Of a stretch of 64,000 nt of DNA, positions 51,391-59,588 are shown in pieces. Under the pieces are notes generated by a model. It did not search any database. It was not told where the DNA came from and saw only the letters and a program-made list of their open reading frames with translations. The first letter of the stretch is position 1; every line of letters starts with the position of its first letter. The translations under genes were made by a program, and so were the position numbers. This DNA is from Bacteroidales bacterium UBA4333 (lineage in GTDB: Bacteria > Bacteroidota > Bacteroidia > Bacteroidales > Paludibacteraceae). The stretch covers positions 124,001-188,000 of the forward strand of contig DGTP01000016.1 of the NCBI GenBank assembly GCA_002394335.1, given 5' to 3'.

Positions 51391-53685
51391 TTATATTTCA
51401 AATTTCACTGTAGCTCCTAACTCGCGCGGTTTGCCGTGCTGCAGAAAATTGTTTTCCATCGACCGGAAATAGAACACATCGTAGTTGGTGCCTGTCAGGT
51501 TCCTTCCCCAGAGTTCGAGCTGGACGTATTTCCAGTCGAGGGTGAGTGTCGCCGACAAAAGAGCGTAGGGCGACTGGACACAATCGTTCTGCTCGTTCCA
51601 ATAGACGGGGCCGGTAACATTAGTCCGGGCAGAGAGCGAAACCGCATTAAGCCATGGACGGTTGACATGATATCCGGCTTGAACAAGCACATGGGCGGTA
51701 TGGCGTGGCGCGTAGGGGATGACATTTCCGGAGTAGTCTCCCATGCCGTCGTTGAAATCAATGAACCGTGCATCGGTGAAACCGTAGGAGGCATCTACAA
51801 GCCCTTGCCAGGAAGATTTGACCCAACGGTAGTGCAGAGCCGCCTCTGCTCCCCACATGCGTGACCGTGCCGCATTAGCCATCATCCGTCCTGTCGTCTT
51901 GCCGTTGGGGAAGACGGTTACTTGCTGGTCGAAGCATTGGATATGAAAGGCATCGACATCTATTTTCAGTCCGGCACACGGCGTGAAATGTGCTCCTATC
52001 TCAAAAGTCCAGTCACGCTCCGGTTTATAGGAGGTGATATCCACGTTGGAGTATCGGGGATCGGTGATATTGAGGTGTATGCCCATGTCAGAGGCAATGT
52101 CTGTCATTACTCTGTTCTGGGTAATGGTACTGAAAATCTGCGGGTTGAATCCGCCGGCTTTGTATCCTTTGGCAGCGTATCCGTAGAATGTAGCCCAAGG
52201 GGTGTCATAGGAGACGGCAAGACGCGGCAGAACTTGGATATACGGCTTGGAGAGTGTGCCGGCGATATGGGTATGCAGAGGTTTGAAATCCTGCATTAGC
52301 AGCGTGAACCGATAGTCTATGTCCGCTGTGCTGAGATAGTCCATCCGCGTGTGTTCATAGTCGATCCGGACTCCGGCATTAATATGCCAATCCCCCAGAT
52401 GGAAGTGGCTCTGGTGATAAACGGCAACTCCGGCATTCAGCAGATCAAAAGCCCCCGGAATGGGGAGAGTGGGATTGGAGATCGCGATGGAGTCTTCCGG
52501 AAAGACCGACCGGATACCGCGGTTGGCATTGGCGAGAATGAGATCTTCGATCCCCTGCCGCATAAAGGTGACAGGTGCCTGCATCGCGTTGGATTTGACA
52601 AATGCACTGAGACCTGCTTGCCATTCATAGGAAGAATGGAGTAGAGGGGTGTTCAGTCTCTCGGAAGAAGAAAGAAGAGCATCTATCGTGGCATTATGCT
52701 GGTGCTGTGTCTGGCGGAGAGTGAAGATGTCTGCTGCGGTATAGTCTTGGTCCATGTGCATGTCGTCGTGCATATACTGGTAGCTGCCGGAGAGGTGCAG
52801 CAGATATTTGTCGTAACTGTACTCCGCTGAAAGGGAGGGCAGAATGGCGAGGCGTTGGTAATCTCCCGGCTGGTTGTATCTGATCTCGCCGGTTGAAACC
52901 ATGGCATAGGGGAATGCCCCTTGTCTCACCCAATCGCCATAGACGGTAGTTGTCAGCCGCCAGTTGTCGGAAGGACGGGCGTCAAAGACCACTCTCCCTC
53001 CTGCCTGCTGGCCGTAATCGACCGGGGAGTTGTCGTAGAGGTTGGTATAGAAACCGTCGGTGCGCTGATAACGCGCAGCTATGCCCCAACCATATTTAGG
53101 CGAGGCGGTATTGGTCTTGATTGGCTGATAGAACGATGCTTGTGCGTGGACGGTGTTGGCTGTGGCATAGGAGAGCGATCCCCGGACGGCGTATGTCGTT
53201 AGATCCAGCGGACGGATGGTACGTATCTCCATTACTCCGGCAGGCGAGTTGCGTCCGTATAAAGACCCCTGCGGACCGCGCAGGAGTTCTATACGCTTCA
53301 CGTCTTGCATCGTGTGGTCATACATGTTCTTGTCGAGAACCGGTACGCCGTCAACCACCATTCCCATCACAGGCTCGTTAATCCGGCTGCCCAGGCCGCG
53401 GATGTAGATACTGGAAGTCATCGATGAACCGTATGCCGGCATGTAGATATTGGGAATGAGATCCGAAACATCCTTCGGGGTCGTGGCTTGGATTTCGGAG
53501 ATCAGGGTGGGGTCAATGACCGATACCTGCATCTGCTGTTGCGTGGCAGGCTGCGCAATGCGCGACACCGATACCTCAATATCCGGCAGATTGACTGTGT
53601 CTGTCCACACTCCGGGGGAAGCGGCATATACTGCCGCCCCGATAGAGGAAAGAACAAGATATATGTATAGTATTGTATAGCGCAT
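51391..53685 (-). CDS. TonB-dependent outer-membrane receptor
   Basis: The 764-residue protein has a signal peptide (about 1-21) and a TonB-box/plug region with VSVIDPTLISEIQATTPKDVSDLIPNIYMP in part. The plug shows MVVDGVPVLDKNMYDHTMQDVKRIELLRGPQGSLYGRNSPAGVMEI in pieces. A 22-strand barrel ends in a terminal aromatic-type strand (GATVKFEI). There is no SusD gene or carboxypeptidase-like N-terminal repeat, so it is not a SusC protein. It more resembles receptors for siderophores, cobalamin or similar small ligands. The promoter at 53701 carries an inverted repeat in place of the -33 element. Confidence 0.9.
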   Translation of the reverse strand: MRYTILYIYLVLSSIGAAVYAASPGVWTDTVNLPDIEVSVSRIAQPATQQQMQVSVIDPTLISEIQATTPKDVSDLIPNIYMPAYGSSMTSSIYIRGLGSRINEPVMGMVVDGVPVLDKNMYDHTMQDVKRIELLRGPQGSLYGRNSPAGVMEIRTIRPLDLTTYAVRGSLSYATANTVHAQASFYQPIKTNTASPKYGWGIAARYQRTDGFYTNLYDNSPVDYGQQAGGRVVFDARPSDNWRLTTTVYGDWVRQGAFPYAMVSTGEIRYNQPGDYQRLAILPSLSAEYSYDKYLLHLSGSYQYMHDDMHMDQDYTAADIFTLRQTQHQHNATIDALLSSSERLNTPLLHSSYEWQAGLSAFVKSNAMQAPVTFMRQGIEDLILANANRGIRSVFPEDSIAISNPTLPIPGAFDLLNAGVAVYHQSHFHLGDWHINAGVRIDYEHTRMDYLSTADIDYRFTLLMQDFKPLHTHIAGTLSKPYIQVLPRLAVSYDTPWATFYGYAAKGYKAGGFNPQIFSTITQNRVMTDIASDMGIHLNITDPRYSNVDITSYKPERDWTFEIGAHFTPCAGLKIDVDAFHIQCFDQQVTVFPNGKTTGRMMANAARSRMWGAEAALHYRWVKSSWQGLVDASYGFTDARFIDFNDGMGDYSGNVIPYAPRHTAHVLVQAGYHVNRPWLNAVSLSARTNVTGPVYWNEQNDCVQSPYALLSATLTLDWKYVQLELWGRNLTGTNYDVFYFRSMENNFLQHGKPRELGATVKFEI

Positions 53686-53700
53686 ATTCTAAATCGGGTG

Positions 53701-53738
53701 CAAAGGTACGGAAAAAATCTTAAATAATAGTTAAGATT
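53701..53738 (-). promoter_or_regulatory. Receptor promoter with an inverted repeat at -33
   Basis: Minus-strand TACCTTTG (53701-53708) is the -7 element. The expected -33 site (53729-53732) does not read TTTG. It lies inside AATCTTAA (53716-53723), 7 nt, TTAAGATT (53731-53738), a perfect 8+8 inverted repeat that is probably a regulator-binding site. Confidence 0.6.
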
Positions 53739-53780
53739 TGCTTAAGAATGTGCAAAATAGCCATAAATGGGGAGTGAAAA

Positions 53781-54101
53781 ATGACAGAATTGGCCCGTGC
53801 CGAGCAGCAGAGCCGTCAGGCGGGTTCGTCGGTCAAGACTGCCAACACCAATATCAGTGCCACGGAGTCGGCCAAGGCGGAAGCCAAAGCGAACATGGAC
53901 AATCTGGCGCGTGAGGACTACCGCTATGAGCAGTTGCTCAAGATGGGTTCGACTACCCAACAGATCTACGACCAGACCCACACGGCTTATCTGGCGGCGC
54001 AGGCGCGGTATGAGCAGATTTGCCATACGATTGAGATGCAGAAGAGCGTTGTGGACGAGACGAGTTATGGAAGGACGGCTTCGGATACGGCAGCTATCTG
54101 A
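53781..54101 (+). pseudogene. Remnant of an HlyD/EmrA-type membrane fusion protein
   Basis: The open frame encodes 106 residues that are only the alpha-helical hairpin of a membrane fusion protein. It has ARAEQQSRQAGSSVKTANTN, LAREDYRYEQLLKMGSTTQQ and TAYLAAQARYEQICHTIEM. The N-terminal anchor, lipoyl halves and beta-barrel are absent. The frame ends by running into a different coding remnant. With the next fragment this looks like a decayed drug-efflux operon that lost about 3 kb by deletion. Confidence 0.65.
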
Positions 54102-54337
54102 CGCTGACGGCAGTCAGTTCAGGTGACTTGGCGAATTTTGCTGACGAGGTCACAAACCTCAGTGGAAGTGTCATGGCGGTGACTCTCAAGCAGATCTTCG
54201 GGCAAGTAGTCTGGGTTTCGGGATTTATGACGATGGCATTCATGCTCTTGGATATTCCACGAGTCCGGACCGGAATAGAGAAGATTCCTTATTGGCCGGT
54301 GTATGGTATTAAAATGCTCTCACGAATGAGAACTTGA
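54065..54337 (+). pseudogene. C-terminal remnant of a polytopic exporter, probably EmrB/DHA2-type
   Basis: A second frame, shifted relative to the first, reads LWKDGFGYGSYLTLTAVSSG onward through VMAVTLKQIFGQVVWVSGFM and MAFMLLDIPRVRTGIEKIP to the stop at 54337. One hydrophobic helix and a basic C-terminus fit the last helix of an MFS exporter such as EmrB, the usual partner of EmrA. It has no start of its own. The junction lies at about 54065-54100. The family assignment is tentative. Confidence 0.45.
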
Positions 54338-54338
54338 T

Positions 54339-54370
54339 AAAAAGGACTGCCGCAAGGCGGTCTTTTTATT
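54339..54370 (+). terminator. Terminator of the lost efflux operon
   Basis: AAAAAG(G)ACTGCC pairs with GGCGGTCTTTTT around a GCAA tetraloop, followed by ATTTAG. It survives although the operon before it is broken. Confidence 0.75.
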
Positions 54371-54420
54371 TAGAAAAAATATACGATTGTTAAGAAAATG
54401 TGTGTATTTTTGATTTCTCT

Positions 54421-54452
54421 CTTGTGATATTAGAATAAAAGTTGTATCTTTG
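54421..54452 (+). promoter_or_regulatory. Promoter of the glutathione peroxidase gene
   Basis: CTTG (54421-54424), 20-nt spacer, TATCTTTG (54445-54452). The ATG at 54501 follows after a leader of about 43 nt. Confidence 0.7.
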
Positions 54453-54500
54453 CACTCGATTTAAGTCGTGCACGACAAATCGGCATGGCAAGTAACCGTT

Positions 54501-55130
54501 ATGAAGAAACTATTTGCACTCTTGGCAGTTGGAATGATAGCCATCTTCCCTGCTTTTGCACAGAATGAAAACTCAAAAACAAATATAACTATGACAATCT
54601 ATGATTTTACGGTGCTGGACACCAAAAAGAATGAAGTCAAATTAGACGAGTACAAAGGCAAAGTCCTTTTAGTAGTTAATACCGCCACCGGTTGCGGATT
54701 TACGCCGCAGTACGAGGCTCTCGAGAACCTCTACAAGAAATACCAAGACAAGGGTCTGGTAATCCTCGATTTCCCCTGCAACCAGTTCGGTCAGCAGGCA
54801 CCGGGTTCCGATGAGGAGATTGTTTCTTTCTGCCAGCTCAAATACAATGTATCCTTCCCGCAGTTCTCGAAGATCGAGGTGAACGGCGAGAACGAAAGTC
54901 CGGTATTCACGTATCTGAAGGAGAATGGTCCGGAGGAAAAATACGAAGGCCTGAAAGCCAAAGCTACAGCAACAATGCTCAAAGGCATTAGCAAGACCTT
55001 TAAGAAAGAGAACGACATCCGCTGGAACTTCACCAAGTTCCTTGTCGATCGCGAGGGAAACGTAGTGGGCCGCTATGCGCCGACCACCAAACCCGAGGAT
55101 ATCGAGGCAGAAATAGTAAAACTTTTATAA
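54501..55130 (+). CDS. Exported glutathione peroxidase-family protein (Cys type)
   Basis: From ATG 54501 the product has 209 residues with a signal peptide (MKKLFALLAVGMIAIFPAFA); an in-frame upstream start at 54468 would spoil the signal. Family motifs are VNTATGCGFTPQY with the peroxidatic Cys replacing selenocysteine, LDFPCNQFGQQ with the resolving Cys, and WNFTKFLVD with catalytic Trp and Asn. It reduces peroxides, most likely with thioredoxin-like donors. It is followed by a ferritin-like gene, which suggests oxidative-stress defence. Confidence 0.92.
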   Translation: MKKLFALLAVGMIAIFPAFAQNENSKTNITMTIYDFTVLDTKKNEVKLDEYKGKVLLVVNTATGCGFTPQYEALENLYKKYQDKGLVILDFPCNQFGQQAPGSDEEIVSFCQLKYNVSFPQFSKIEVNGENESPVFTYLKENGPEEKYEGLKAKATATMLKGISKTFKKENDIRWNFTKFLVDREGNVVGRYAPTTKPEDIEAEIVKLL

Positions 55131-55154
55131 TTAACTTTTAAAATCAATACAATC

Positions 55155-55616
55155 ATGACAAAAGAAGAAGCACTGAAGGGCCTGGCATATCTGGGCGCAG
55201 TATGGTTTGGAAACAGCAAACAGCATTTCGCTTTCTCGGCGTACGACCGTCTGAACGGTTGGAACAAACTCGCCGACAAATGGAAAGAGGAAGCAGAGGA
55301 AGAGTGGGACGAGGCAGAAGAGGTTCTCAACCGCTTGGTAGAGCTCGGCTGCAAGCCGGCTGACCTGCAGGAAGCAATGAAGACCATCGAGTTCCCGTTC
55401 TACGATGACCCGAAACAGCAGATCGAGACCGACTACAACGAGGGTGCTATCAAAGAACTCAGCGAACTGGCTGCCGCTTTCTCTGATGATTACCCCACCC
55501 AGAAACTCATCCAGAAATGGATCGACGGCGAGGTAGAGCACATGGCATGGGAGAAGCAGTACCTCAACTACATCGACAAACTGGGTTACGAGAACTTCCT
55601 CATCGAAATGATGTAA
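55155..55616 (+). CDS. Ferritin-like small protein (candidate)
   Basis: This 153-residue, acidic, largely helical protein has WKEEAEEEWDEAEEVLNRLVELG at about 46-68 (in pieces). That resembles the second helix of bacterioferritins, where E-x6-Y/W-x2-E-x2-H ligands bind iron. A later E-x2-H (DGEVEHMAW) could be the partner site. The pattern is suggestive but the classical ExxH pairs are not complete. It lies 24 bp after the peroxidase gene. No other family was recognised. Confidence 0.5.
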   Translation: MTKEEALKGLAYLGAVWFGNSKQHFAFSAYDRLNGWNKLADKWKEEAEEEWDEAEEVLNRLVELGCKPADLQEAMKTIEFPFYDDPKQQIETDYNEGAIKELSELAAAFSDDYPTQKLIQKWIDGEVEHMAWEKQYLNYIDKLGYENFLIEMM

Positions 55617-55642
55617 TTCGCGTTCGGCAAATCCAAGATTTT

Positions 55643-55816
55643 ATGAAAGAGCAAGTTTTAGCAGCCATGCGTGCAGCAGGCAAGCCGGTTTCGGCTGGCG
55701 AAGTGACCGCCGCTCTCGGCGCAGACCGCAAAGAGGTGGACAAAGTCTTCGCTGAACTCAAGAAAGAAGGTGCCATCGTTTCGCCCGTTCGCTGCAAGTG
55801 GGCTCCGGCGAACTAA
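55643..55816 (+). CDS. 57-residue winged-helix-like protein
   Basis: ATG 55643 opens a 57-residue frame: MKEQVLAAMRAAGKPVSAGE, then VTAALGADRKEVDKVFAEL and a basic-aromatic end (VRCKWAPAN). The sequence fits a minimal winged-helix domain with a recognition helix at about 27-40. Small proteins of this kind are annotated as transcriptional regulators in Bacteroidetes. It follows the ferritin-like gene by 26 bp and is probably cotranscribed. The heptamer tract begins right after its stop. Confidence 0.7.
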   Translation: MKEQVLAAMRAAGKPVSAGEVTAALGADRKEVDKVFAELKKEGAIVSPVRCKWAPAN

Positions 55817-55875
55817 ATGACCAAATAACTCAATGACCAAATAAATGGTACATGGTAAATGACCAAATGGTAAAT
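55817..55875. repeat. Heptamer tract supplying the start of the ZIP transporter gene
   Basis: Units ATGACCA, ATGGTAC, ATGGTAA, ATGACCA and AATGGTA recur at 7-bp spacing, with two longer spacers. Both candidate start codons of the ZIP gene (55852 and 55867) lie in the tract, and the N-terminal MVNDQMVN is encoded by it. Confidence 0.8.
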
Positions 55876-56643
55876 CTTATTGGTCTTCTCATCCCGCTTT
55901 TGGGCACGATGCTCGGCTCGGCGTTTGTCTTCTTCATGAGGCAAGACATGCCCGCCCGCCTGCAAAAAGCCCTGCTGGGATTTGCTTCAGGAGTGATGGT
56001 AGCGGCCTCCGTATGGTCGCTACTTATTCCTGCTATCGAAGCGGAAGCGCACAAAGGACCGTGGGCAGTTATGCCTGCGGCTGTTGGTTTTCTATTGGGT
56101 ATCCTGTTCCTCTTGGCGATTGACGAATGGACGCCGCACTTGCACGTGGGTGCCAACACACCTGAAGGCCCGCGTTCCAAACTCTCGCGAACAGCCATGT
56201 TAGCCCTCGCGGTCACCATCCACAACCTGCCCGAAGGAATGGCAGTCGGCGTCGTTCTCGCCGGAGCCACGCAAGGCACAGCCGGACTCTCCTTGTCCGC
56301 AGCCATCGCCGTCTCGCTCGGTATAGCCATCCAGAACATCCCCGAAGGAGCCATCATCTCCATGCCCATGCGGGCTGCCGGCAACAGCCGTGCCAAATCT
56401 TTCCTCATCGGAAGCCTCTCCGGCGTCGTCGAACCCATCGGCGGTCTGTTAGTAATCCTCTTGGCGGCATGGCTCACACCCATACTCCCGTACCTCCTTG
56501 CCTTCGCCGCAGGTGCGATGCTCTACGTGGTAGTCGAAGAACTCATCCCCGAAGCCTCGCAGGGCACTCATTCCAACCTCTCCACCATCGGTTTCGCCAT
56601 CGGCTTTGTCCTCATGATGGTCCTCGATGTGGTATTAGGATAG
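55852..56643 (+). CDS. ZIP-family metal transporter
   Basis: The 263-residue protein has about eight helices. The metal-site motifs are HNLPEGMAVGV in helix 4 and NIPEGAIISMP in helix 5, as in ZupT/GufA-type ZIP proteins. It moves zinc or another divalent cation into the cytoplasm. The start is at 55852 or 55867; the first eight residues repeat MVN and are an accident of the heptamer tract. The gene has no recognisable promoter and may be read from the peroxidase operon. Confidence 0.9.
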   Translation: MVNDQMVNLIGLLIPLLGTMLGSAFVFFMRQDMPARLQKALLGFASGVMVAASVWSLLIPAIEAEAHKGPWAVMPAAVGFLLGILFLLAIDEWTPHLHVGANTPEGPRSKLSRTAMLALAVTIHNLPEGMAVGVVLAGATQGTAGLSLSAAIAVSLGIAIQNIPEGAIISMPMRAAGNSRAKSFLIGSLSGVVEPIGGLLVILLAAWLTPILPYLLAFAAGAMLYVVVEELIPEASQGTHSNLSTIGFAIGFVLMMVLDVVLG

Positions 56644-56703
56644 TTTGGCATGCTACTTGTAGTAAATAGAAAAAATACGTTTAACCCTCAAAATCATTGC
56701 CTT

Positions 56704-57321
56704 ATGAGAACCAAACTGCTTACTCTCTGCTTCGCCCTGATGGCAAGCCTGACGATGTCCGCACAGTATGTGGTGTCGGACAAGTACGACCTCTGGTTCG
56801 AGGACACCAACAACGAGATGACCACCCGCAAACCGGAGTATTGCACCGAGCACTACCAGGACCTGCGCAACGGCTGTCAGGTCCGCCTCTCCGGCAGGAA
56901 GGTTTATATCTACCGTGGTGGCTATTCCATCCTCTACGGCGATGAGATCAACGTGCTCTACAACGGCTATTACCGCGTTCGTCGGGGCAACACATGGTAC
57001 CTCGCGGACGAAGACGGCGACCTCGTCAGCGGCATCTACGGCAAGGAGATATTGTACTACCCGTTTGGCTATGTGACCGTACAACGCTCTTCCGGCTACT
57101 GGGACATCTATCATTGCTCGGGGCGCAAACTGGAAACCTACTCATACGAAATTCCGGCAATGTTCGGAAACGGCTTTTTCTGCGTCAAACAAGGCTCGTA
57201 TTGGTACGCCGTGGACCAGGACGGCGACAAGATCTCTGGCGTCTATGGCGACGATATCTTCCTCCTCAACAACGGCACCTGGAAATGCATCCGCGGCAGT
57301 TATGTGCAATATGTAGAGTGA
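56704..57321 (+). CDS. Exported protein with WG-like beta repeats
   Basis: From ATG 56704 the product has 205 residues with a signal peptide (MRTKLLTLCFALMASLTMSA). The mature part consists of four or five repeats of about 25-30 residues with a G-x-Y or W-Y-x-x-D-x-D-G pattern: RRGNTWYLADEDGDLVSGIY and KQGSYWYAVDQDGDKISGVY. This resembles WG/KWG beta-propeller repeats. No catalytic site is visible. It may bind a ligand in the periplasm or at the surface. Confidence 0.65.
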   Translation: MRTKLLTLCFALMASLTMSAQYVVSDKYDLWFEDTNNEMTTRKPEYCTEHYQDLRNGCQVRLSGRKVYIYRGGYSILYGDEINVLYNGYYRVRRGNTWYLADEDGDLVSGIYGKEILYYPFGYVTVQRSSGYWDIYHCSGRKLETYSYEIPAMFGNGFFCVKQGSYWYAVDQDGDKISGVYGDDIFLLNNGTWKCIRGSYVQYVE

Positions 57322-57367
57322 TTTATCCGCAAAAATCGCACTTTTCTTCCATTTTTGAACGATTTCT

Positions 57368-57399
57368 CTTGCATAATTCAAAAAAAAATTGTACCTTTG
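57368..57399 (+). promoter_or_regulatory. Promoter of the Fic gene
   Basis: CTTG (57368-57371), 20-nt spacer, TACCTTTG (57392-57399). The palindrome at 57411 begins about 6 nt after the predicted start of transcription. Confidence 0.75.
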
Positions 57400-57410
57400 C
57401 AGCGTTTTTG

Positions 57411-57441
57411 GTGGTAAGCTTACCACTAATTAAGGTGGTAA
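57411..57441 (+). promoter_or_regulatory. Palindromic operator of the Fic gene
   Basis: GTGGTAAG-CTTACCAC (57411-57426) is a perfect 16-bp palindrome with no spacer. A third half-site GTGGTAA follows at 57435-57441. It lies between the promoter and the ATG at 57454. The Fic protein has a C-terminal winged helix, so autoregulation is likely. Confidence 0.65.
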
Positions 57442-57453
57442 ATCATAGTATCT

Positions 57454-58521
57454 ATGGATAAGAAACTTCAGACAGCATTGGACAAATGGCAAGCAATTCA
57501 GCCCATTTCCTCAAGAGACCGCGAGCGTTTAAGCCGTCGGTTCACGGTCGAGTTCAACTACAACAGCAACCATATTGAGGGCAACACGCTGACGTATGGG
57601 CAAACGGAATTGCTGCTCTTGTTTGGTAAGGTTACCGGTGAAGCGGAGTTCCGCGACTGCGAAGAGATGAAAGCCAGCAATGTCGGGCTAAAGATGATGC
57701 TATCGGAGGCGACGGAGACCAAGCAACCCCTCACCCAGAACTTCATCCGTACACTACACAAGACCTTATTACGCGAGGATTATACAGTCTATCGCAATCT
57801 GCCCGGAGGCATGCAAACGAGCTACACTATCCATGCTGGGCAATACAAGACACGTCCGAATAGTGTCATCACGCGCTACGGGGACCGCTTTGATTATGCC
57901 TCTCCGGAAGAAACGCCAGCCCTGATGACTGACCTCGTGGACTGGTATAACCAAGCGGAAAAAGAGGGCAAGTTATCACCTATCGACTTGGCGATACTCT
58001 TCCACTACCGCTATATTCGCATTCACCCCTTTGAGGACGGCAACGGACGTATCGCGCGGCTGATGGTCAATTATATTCTGTCTCGCCATGGCTATCCTAT
58101 GATTGTGGTCCGCAGCCGTCTCAAACAAGCCTATCTGGAAGCGCTTCACCAAGCGGATTTGATTGTCGGATCAACGCCTGCCGAAGGGGCTCATGCCTCG
58201 CTCAAGCAGATACGCCCGTTCCATAAACACATGAACGATCTGATTGCAAAAGAGATTGAGAATGATGTTTTGTTCGTAACGGAGAGGGATGAAAATATCT
58301 GGTGGTACGATGGAGAGCGGATTGCTTTCCGGACACCCACTTACGCCAAGATTCTTCGCGAGTTGCGAACAGAGCCTGTCATAACCTTTGCTTACTTGCA
58401 AGAGGAAATAGGCATCAACCGTTCGGCTATCCAGAAAATGCTGCAATCCCTGCAAGAAAAAGGATATATCCAAAAAGACGAGAACGGCAAATGGAGAGTC
58501 TTCATCACCCCCTCCAGATGA
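57454..58521 (+). CDS. Fic-family enzyme with autoinhibitory motif and winged-helix tail
   Basis: The 355-residue protein has a Fic_N region with the class II inhibitory motif SNHIEG (residues 38-43), whose Glu blocks ATP. The Fic core motif is HPFEDGNGR. A C-terminal winged-helix domain (about 300-355) has ILRELRTEPVITFAYLQEEI and NRSAIQKMLQSLQEKGYI. Such enzymes usually transfer AMP to a protein target. The whole is the common chromosomal Fic-wHTH form rather than a FicT/FicA toxin-antitoxin pair, and no antitoxin gene is next to it. Confidence 0.92.
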   Translation: MDKKLQTALDKWQAIQPISSRDRERLSRRFTVEFNYNSNHIEGNTLTYGQTELLLLFGKVTGEAEFRDCEEMKASNVGLKMMLSEATETKQPLTQNFIRTLHKTLLREDYTVYRNLPGGMQTSYTIHAGQYKTRPNSVITRYGDRFDYASPEETPALMTDLVDWYNQAEKEGKLSPIDLAILFHYRYIRIHPFEDGNGRIARLMVNYILSRHGYPMIVVRSRLKQAYLEALHQADLIVGSTPAEGAHASLKQIRPFHKHMNDLIAKEIENDVLFVTERDENIWWYDGERIAFRTPTYAKILRELRTEPVITFAYLQEEIGINRSAIQKMLQSLQEKGYIQKDENGKWRVFITPSR

Positions 58522-58596
58522 TTTTAACATGCTTGTCTTGTAAATCTACCTTTTTGTGTAAACGCACTTTTTAATAGGCAACTAATTATAGCTACT

Positions 58597-58917
58597 ATGA
58601 TAATTACAACCACACCGACCATTGAAGGTCATCAAATCAAAGAGTACAAAGGACTCGTTTCCGGAGAAGTCGTCTTCGGAATGAATTTCGTAAAGGACTT
58701 TTTTGCCGGACTGCATGATTTCTTTGGCGGTCGTAGCGGCGGCTATGAGGAATCTATGATCAAAGGTCGCCAAACCGCCCAAAAAGAAATGGAAGAAAAA
58801 GCAGCCAAACTCGGAGCCAATGCCATCGTGGGTGTTTCCTATGGCTACGAAACAATGGGTCAAGGTGGTTCCATGCTCATGATTGCCATCTCCGGCACTG
58901 CAGTAGTTATTGACTAA
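58597..58917 (+). CDS. YbjQ/UPF0145 family protein
   Basis: The 106-residue protein matches the YbjQ family in length and motifs: TTPTIEGHQIKEYKGLVSGE, GGRSGGYE, KLGANAIVGVSYGYE and a final MIAISGTAVVI. The fold forms pentamers with a possible metal or heme-binding site; the role is unknown. It is followed closely by the GIY-YIG gene. Confidence 0.92.
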   Translation: MIITTTPTIEGHQIKEYKGLVSGEVVFGMNFVKDFFAGLHDFFGGRSGGYEESMIKGRQTAQKEMEEKAAKLGANAIVGVSYGYETMGQGGSMLMIAISGTAVVID

Positions 58918-58936
58918 AAACAACAGATATAAAATC

Positions 58937-59431
58937 ATGAAACGTGTACCCAAGTATATAAAGAAATTCATGGGAATGGATTTTCGTTCCGTTGAAGGTA
59001 TGGATGCCTCTTTTGAATTGTCTGATTTTATTAATCCAGACTTCGATTGCGGTGTTGAAAATCGTCCCGGATGCTACATTATTTCTTCTCCCGATAGAGA
59101 AATAGAGTATGCTAACGGAAAGAAAAGTCCTATACTATATATTGGTTGTTCCGATAAATTATATCGGAGACTGCATGACGAACATTATAACAAACATTAT
59201 AGATTGCTGAAAGAGAACAAGGACTTGGGAATATATAAGAACTATGTGACCATGATGTCGGACAAATATCAATATATGCTATACTATGGTTGCCATGTGG
59301 ATGTGTTCTATTGCAAGGGAGTTCAAACAGCAAAGAATTTTGAGAGTACTCTGCTGGCGAGTTTCTATGATACGTATAGGTGTACGCCCGTTGGTAATGC
59401 AGCACGGTCTTTTAGAGTAGAACGTCAATAA
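58937..59431 (+). CDS. GIY-YIG-type nuclease-like protein
   Basis: From ATG 58937 the protein has 164 residues; an upstream TTG at 58910 overlaps ybjQ. It shows a GIY-YIG core: GCYIISS, PILYIGCS, the basic helix LYRRLHDEHYN, a Glu helix in KNFESTLLASFYD and a final Asn in PVGNAARS. The core Tyr, Arg, Glu and Asn positions are present, so catalysis is plausible. It is a stand-alone domain, as in phage or mobile GIY-YIG proteins. The DNA target is unknown. Confidence 0.75.
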   Translation: MKRVPKYIKKFMGMDFRSVEGMDASFELSDFINPDFDCGVENRPGCYIISSPDREIEYANGKKSPILYIGCSDKLYRRLHDEHYNKHYRLLKENKDLGIYKNYVTMMSDKYQYMLYYGCHVDVFYCKGVQTAKNFESTLLASFYDTYRCTPVGNAARSFRVERQ

Positions 59432-59435
59432 ACAG

Positions 59436-59546
59436 ATGCGCAGAACATTTTATAACATAGAGAAGTCCCGCCAACTTGATTATTATAAGCAATACAAGAA
59501 TCATAGACCCGCAGGAACTTCTTGCTCCGCTCAAAAAAACAAATAA
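59436..59546 (+). CDS. Possible 36-residue ORF
   Basis: ATG 59436 to TAA 59546 encodes MRRTFYNIEKSRQLDYYKQY and 16 more residues, basic and aromatic. It starts 5 bp after the GIY-YIG stop. No homology was recognised and it may not be a gene. Confidence 0.25.
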   Translation: MRRTFYNIEKSRQLDYYKQYKNHRPAGTSCSAQKNK

Positions 59547-59588
59547 ATACGACACTTTGTTCGGTTATCTTAATACACGTTATTGGCA

